7,901 nt of DNA, from NCBI GenBank assembly GCA_029986195.1, contig DALTYF010000034.1:1-7901 (forward strand). Reading direction: 5' to 3'. The notes under the pieces are model-generated. The model worked only from the letters and a program-made list of their open reading frames with translations, had not been told where the DNA came from and searched no databases. Source of the stretch: Methanocorpusculum sp. GTDB lineage: Archaea; Halobacteriota; Methanomicrobia; Methanomicrobiales; Methanocorpusculaceae. Made by a program: the position numbers and the translations under genes. This document shows, one piece after another, positions 6,201 to 7,901 of the stretch. Each line of letters begins with the position of its first letter. Position 1 is the first letter of the stretch.

Positions 6201-7172
6201 ATGGAGTTATCCGAGTATCTGAAATCCGTTGCCGTAAAAGTTGATCAGGAGGCGGATGAGTACAGCAAAGCGACCGACACGACGCTGCAGAAGGCGTCCG
6301 CACATCTGCTGCTCGGCGGGGGAAAACGTCTCCGCCCTGCAATGGTTCTGCTTGCAGCAGATGCCGTCCGCAAAGGATCCTCGGCGGATATTTTTTCCGC
6401 GGCTCTTGCGCTTGAGTGGACGCATACGTTCACGCTGGTGCATGATGATATCATGGACGGTGATTCGCTGCGCCGCGGAAGACCGACGGTGCATGTGGTG
6501 TGGGATGAGCCTACGGCTATTCTTGCAGGCGATGTGCTGTATGCAAAGGCGTTTGGACATCTGTGTTCGGTGAAGAATGCAAGTCCCGAGTCGAAGGTTG
6601 CGGCGGTTCAGATGCTGTCGCATGCCTGCTATGAGATCTGTGAGGGTCAGCAGGAGGATGTGTCCTTTGAGACGCGGGATGATGTTTCTGCGGATGAGTA
6701 CCTTGAGATGGTCCGGAAGAAGACGGGTGTTCTGTATGCGGCGGCTGCCGGTATCGGTGCTGCTCTTGCGGGAGGCGACATGAAGCAGATCTCTGCGTTC
6801 TATACGCTTGGCCTGAACACGGGAATTGCGTTCCAGATTCAGGATGATATCATTGATCTGATGACGCCGCCCGCGGTTTCCGGGAAGGATCAGGCATCCG
6901 ATCTCCGTGAGAACAAGCAGACGCTTCTTGCAATTACGGCCCGCGAGATGGGTGTGGACTTGGCGAAGTACCATAAGGAGCACCTTTCCCAGGAGGAGAT
7001 CGCTGAGGCAATCGCACTTCTTGAGGAGTCGGGTGTTCTCGGGAAAGTCCGTGGTATCTCGGAAAAACTCATCGCTGACTCAAAGGCAGGCCTTGCAAGT
7101 GTTGTGCCGGCGTCCGAGGAGCGGGATCTGATCTTTGAGATGGTGGACTTCTTCATTACGAGAGGATACTAA
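6201..7172 (+). CDS. idsA: Geranylgeranyl diphosphate synthase-type prenyltransferase
   Basis: This encodes a 323-residue trans-prenyl diphosphate synthase that condenses IPP onto allylic diphosphates, ending with the C20 chain used for archaeal ether lipids. Visible are GGGKRLRPAMVLL (39-51); the first Asp-rich motif LVHDDIMDGDSLRRGRPTVH with Asp82, Asp83 and Asp86; GQQEDV; RKKTGVLYAAAAGIGA; and the second Asp-rich motif FQIQDDIIDL with Asp215, Asp216 and Asp219. Phe77 lies five residues before the first Asp-rich motif, the position that limits chain length in archaeal GGPP synthases, so a C20 (or mixed C15/C20) product is inferred. The ATG at 6201 is preferred over an in-frame TTG at 6186 because MELSEYL is a typical N-terminus. 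It lies 24 bases after rnj and is the last gene of the operon, followed by a T-tract. The product chain length is inferred; the family is certain. Confidence 0.94.
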   Translation: MELSEYLKSVAVKVDQEADEYSKATDTTLQKASAHLLLGGGKRLRPAMVLLAADAVRKGSSADIFSAALALEWTHTFTLVHDDIMDGDSLRRGRPTVHVVWDEPTAILAGDVLYAKAFGHLCSVKNASPESKVAAVQMLSHACYEICEGQQEDVSFETRDDVSADEYLEMVRKKTGVLYAAAAGIGAALAGGDMKQISAFYTLGLNTGIAFQIQDDIIDLMTPPAVSGKDQASDLRENKQTLLAITAREMGVDLAKYHKEHLSQEEIAEAIALLEESGVLGKVRGISEKLIADSKAGLASVVPASEERDLIFEMVDFFITRGY

Positions 7173-7207
7173 TCTCTTTTTTTGACCACAAACCTGTTTT
7201 TGTTTTC
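7173..7207 (+). terminator. T-rich archaeal terminator after idsA
   Basis: Immediately after the idsA stop there are seven T (7177-7183), then TTTTT and TTTT (7197-7206). The arrangement resembles the T-tracts after rpsB and suits archaeal intrinsic termination at the end of the isoprenoid operon. No hairpin is evident. The same short gap (7173-7225) must also hold any promoter of the next gene, but no clear TATA box or Shine-Dalgarno is seen. Confidence 0.65.
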
Positions 7208-7225
7208 TCCCGAAGATTATCTCAG

Positions 7226-7408
7226 ATGACGAACTTCGAGTATCTTGCGGGGGGTATTCCGTTTCGTGCGGCATATCAGGGGAGATGTGAGTATCTTTCC
7301 ATCAATGAACTGCTCGCCCGCAATATTTCCGTACGCGAAGAGTATCTGCAACGATTCCCGGATCATGAGGTGAGAAGGTTGCCTGTATCAGACCGAGGAC
7401 GAGGATGA
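7226..7408 (+). CDS. Hypothetical protein, N-terminal portion of a frame-disrupted gene (60 aa in this frame)
   Basis: I do not recognise this product. It starts with MTNFEYLAGGIPFRAAY, 53 bases after the idsA stop, and continues through RCEYLSINELLARN and REEYLQRFPDHE before the frame runs into a TGA at 7406-7408. The last dozen residues (VRRLPVSDRGRG) look unlike the acidic, aromatic style of the rest. From base 7374 the +1 frame is open, with strongly coding-like sequence continuing beyond the window. The simplest reading is one gene whose frame is shifted by one base somewhere in 7374-7405, through mutation, sequencing error or programmed +1 shifting at the AGA-AGG arginine pair (7373-7378). 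The alternative is a short separate gene coupled to a second one beginning with GTG at 7410. No signal peptide or membrane segment is visible. Confidence 0.55.
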   Translation: MTNFEYLAGGIPFRAAYQGRCEYLSINELLARNISVREEYLQRFPDHEVRRLPVSDRGRG

Positions 7409-7901
7409 TGTGGATTCGGTGTATATCGCTGCTCCGCCGTGGGAGAATGTCCCTTGGGAATTTTATTTTGCGGGAAGGTATTTCGTGCAGCTCAACTGGA
7501 AGTTTTCAGATGAGCGTGCCGTATTTCTTCTCGCATATCTTGAGGAGTATCTGCGGTATACTCCGGTTGTTGAGATGTGGTATATCTGGGTGGATGATGA
7601 GTATCCGATGCCTTCTCCGAAGATTCTCACGTATGCGTACTCGGATCTGACGGTCAATCTGGTGCAGGAGCTTACGCTGCTCCGGGGAAGAGGTGTCTAC
7701 TGCATCAGGATTACAGGGACTGTCCCTGTTACGCAGGAGGCTCCCTGGGTAGTATCACCCCAGCCTGCGGCAGAGCCGCTGATTCTGCCGCTGTCATATA
7801 CTTCGTGGAACAATGAGCGGCTGCCTGCACATCACTTCACATCCCTGAGTTCCTGGCCGCATCCGCGAAGGTTCGATTACTATATTCTGCATGAGGACAT
7901 A
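7374..7901 (+). CDS. Hypothetical aromatic-rich protein, continuation in the +1 frame, 3' end outside window
   Basis: This frame has no stop from 7374 to the window end, giving 176 codons. It begins (E)GCLYQTEDEDDVDSVYIAA and is rich in Trp (8) and Tyr (15). I do not recognise the family. By eye the segment from VPWEFYF to GVYCIRITG could form strand-helix-strand-strand-helix-strand, a ferredoxin-like layout, followed by a proline-rich stretch (PQPAAEPLILPL) and an aromatic/His segment (SWNNERLPAHHF). No catalytic motif or transmembrane segment is evident. There is no ATG near the 5' end. Either it is the body of the gene starting at 7226, joined by a +1 shift, or it starts at GTG 7410, one base after the TGA of the upstream frame and preceded by GAGGACGAGG (7395-7404). 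Codon use resembles idsA, so it looks native and selected until recently. Confidence 0.6.

Noticed and set aside
7405..7650. 81-codon + strand frame starting at ATG 7405
   Set aside because: It overlaps the much longer open frame from 7374 in a different phase and is Arg/Ser/Cys-rich with no coding character.
1..7901. CRISPR arrays, insertion sequences or attachment sites
   Set aside because: No regularly spaced direct repeats, transposase motifs or target-site duplications were seen; the gene order is conserved core genome.

Overview
The window is a compact stretch of euryarchaeal chromosome, most likely from a methanogen of the Methanomicrobiales. A Methanocorpusculum-like genus is a guess from overall feel and not proven here. 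The evidence is an archaeal-type uS2, the order enolase - uS2 - MEMO - mevalonate kinase - isopentenyl phosphate kinase - type II IPP isomerase - archaeal RNase J - prenyl synthase, and T-rich archaeal terminators. All genes lie on the + strand.

Region 1 (1-965) holds the 3' end of enolase and rpsB, separated by one base. They are the tail of an information-processing operon that begins outside the window. Region 2 (966-1250) is the only long gap. It holds T-rich termination signals, a very long near-perfect hairpin (995-1040), and then about 200 bases that should carry the promoter of the next operon. Region 3 (1251-7172) is a six-gene operon. MEMO overlaps mevalonate kinase (TGATG), which overlaps isopentenyl phosphate kinase (ATGAGTGA). 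Gaps of 8, 25 and 24 bases then lead to IPP isomerase, RNase J and a geranylgeranyl-diphosphate-type synthase. Region 4 (7173-7901) starts with a T-rich terminator and continues into an unrecognised gene. Its reading frame changes by +1 around 7374-7405, and it runs off the window.

Region 3 encodes most of archaeal lipid-precursor synthesis: mevalonate to mevalonate 5-phosphate (MVK), isopentenyl phosphate to IPP (IPK), IPP to DMAPP (type II isomerase), and condensation to a C20 chain (IdsA). The steps from mevalonate 5-phosphate to isopentenyl phosphate are not here and must be encoded elsewhere. MEMO and RNase J travel with these genes but have no obvious enzymatic place in the pathway.

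The parts most worth a second look are the frame-broken, aromatic-rich unknown gene at the right end and the long hairpin after rpsB. The rest reads as ordinary, well-conserved core genome.
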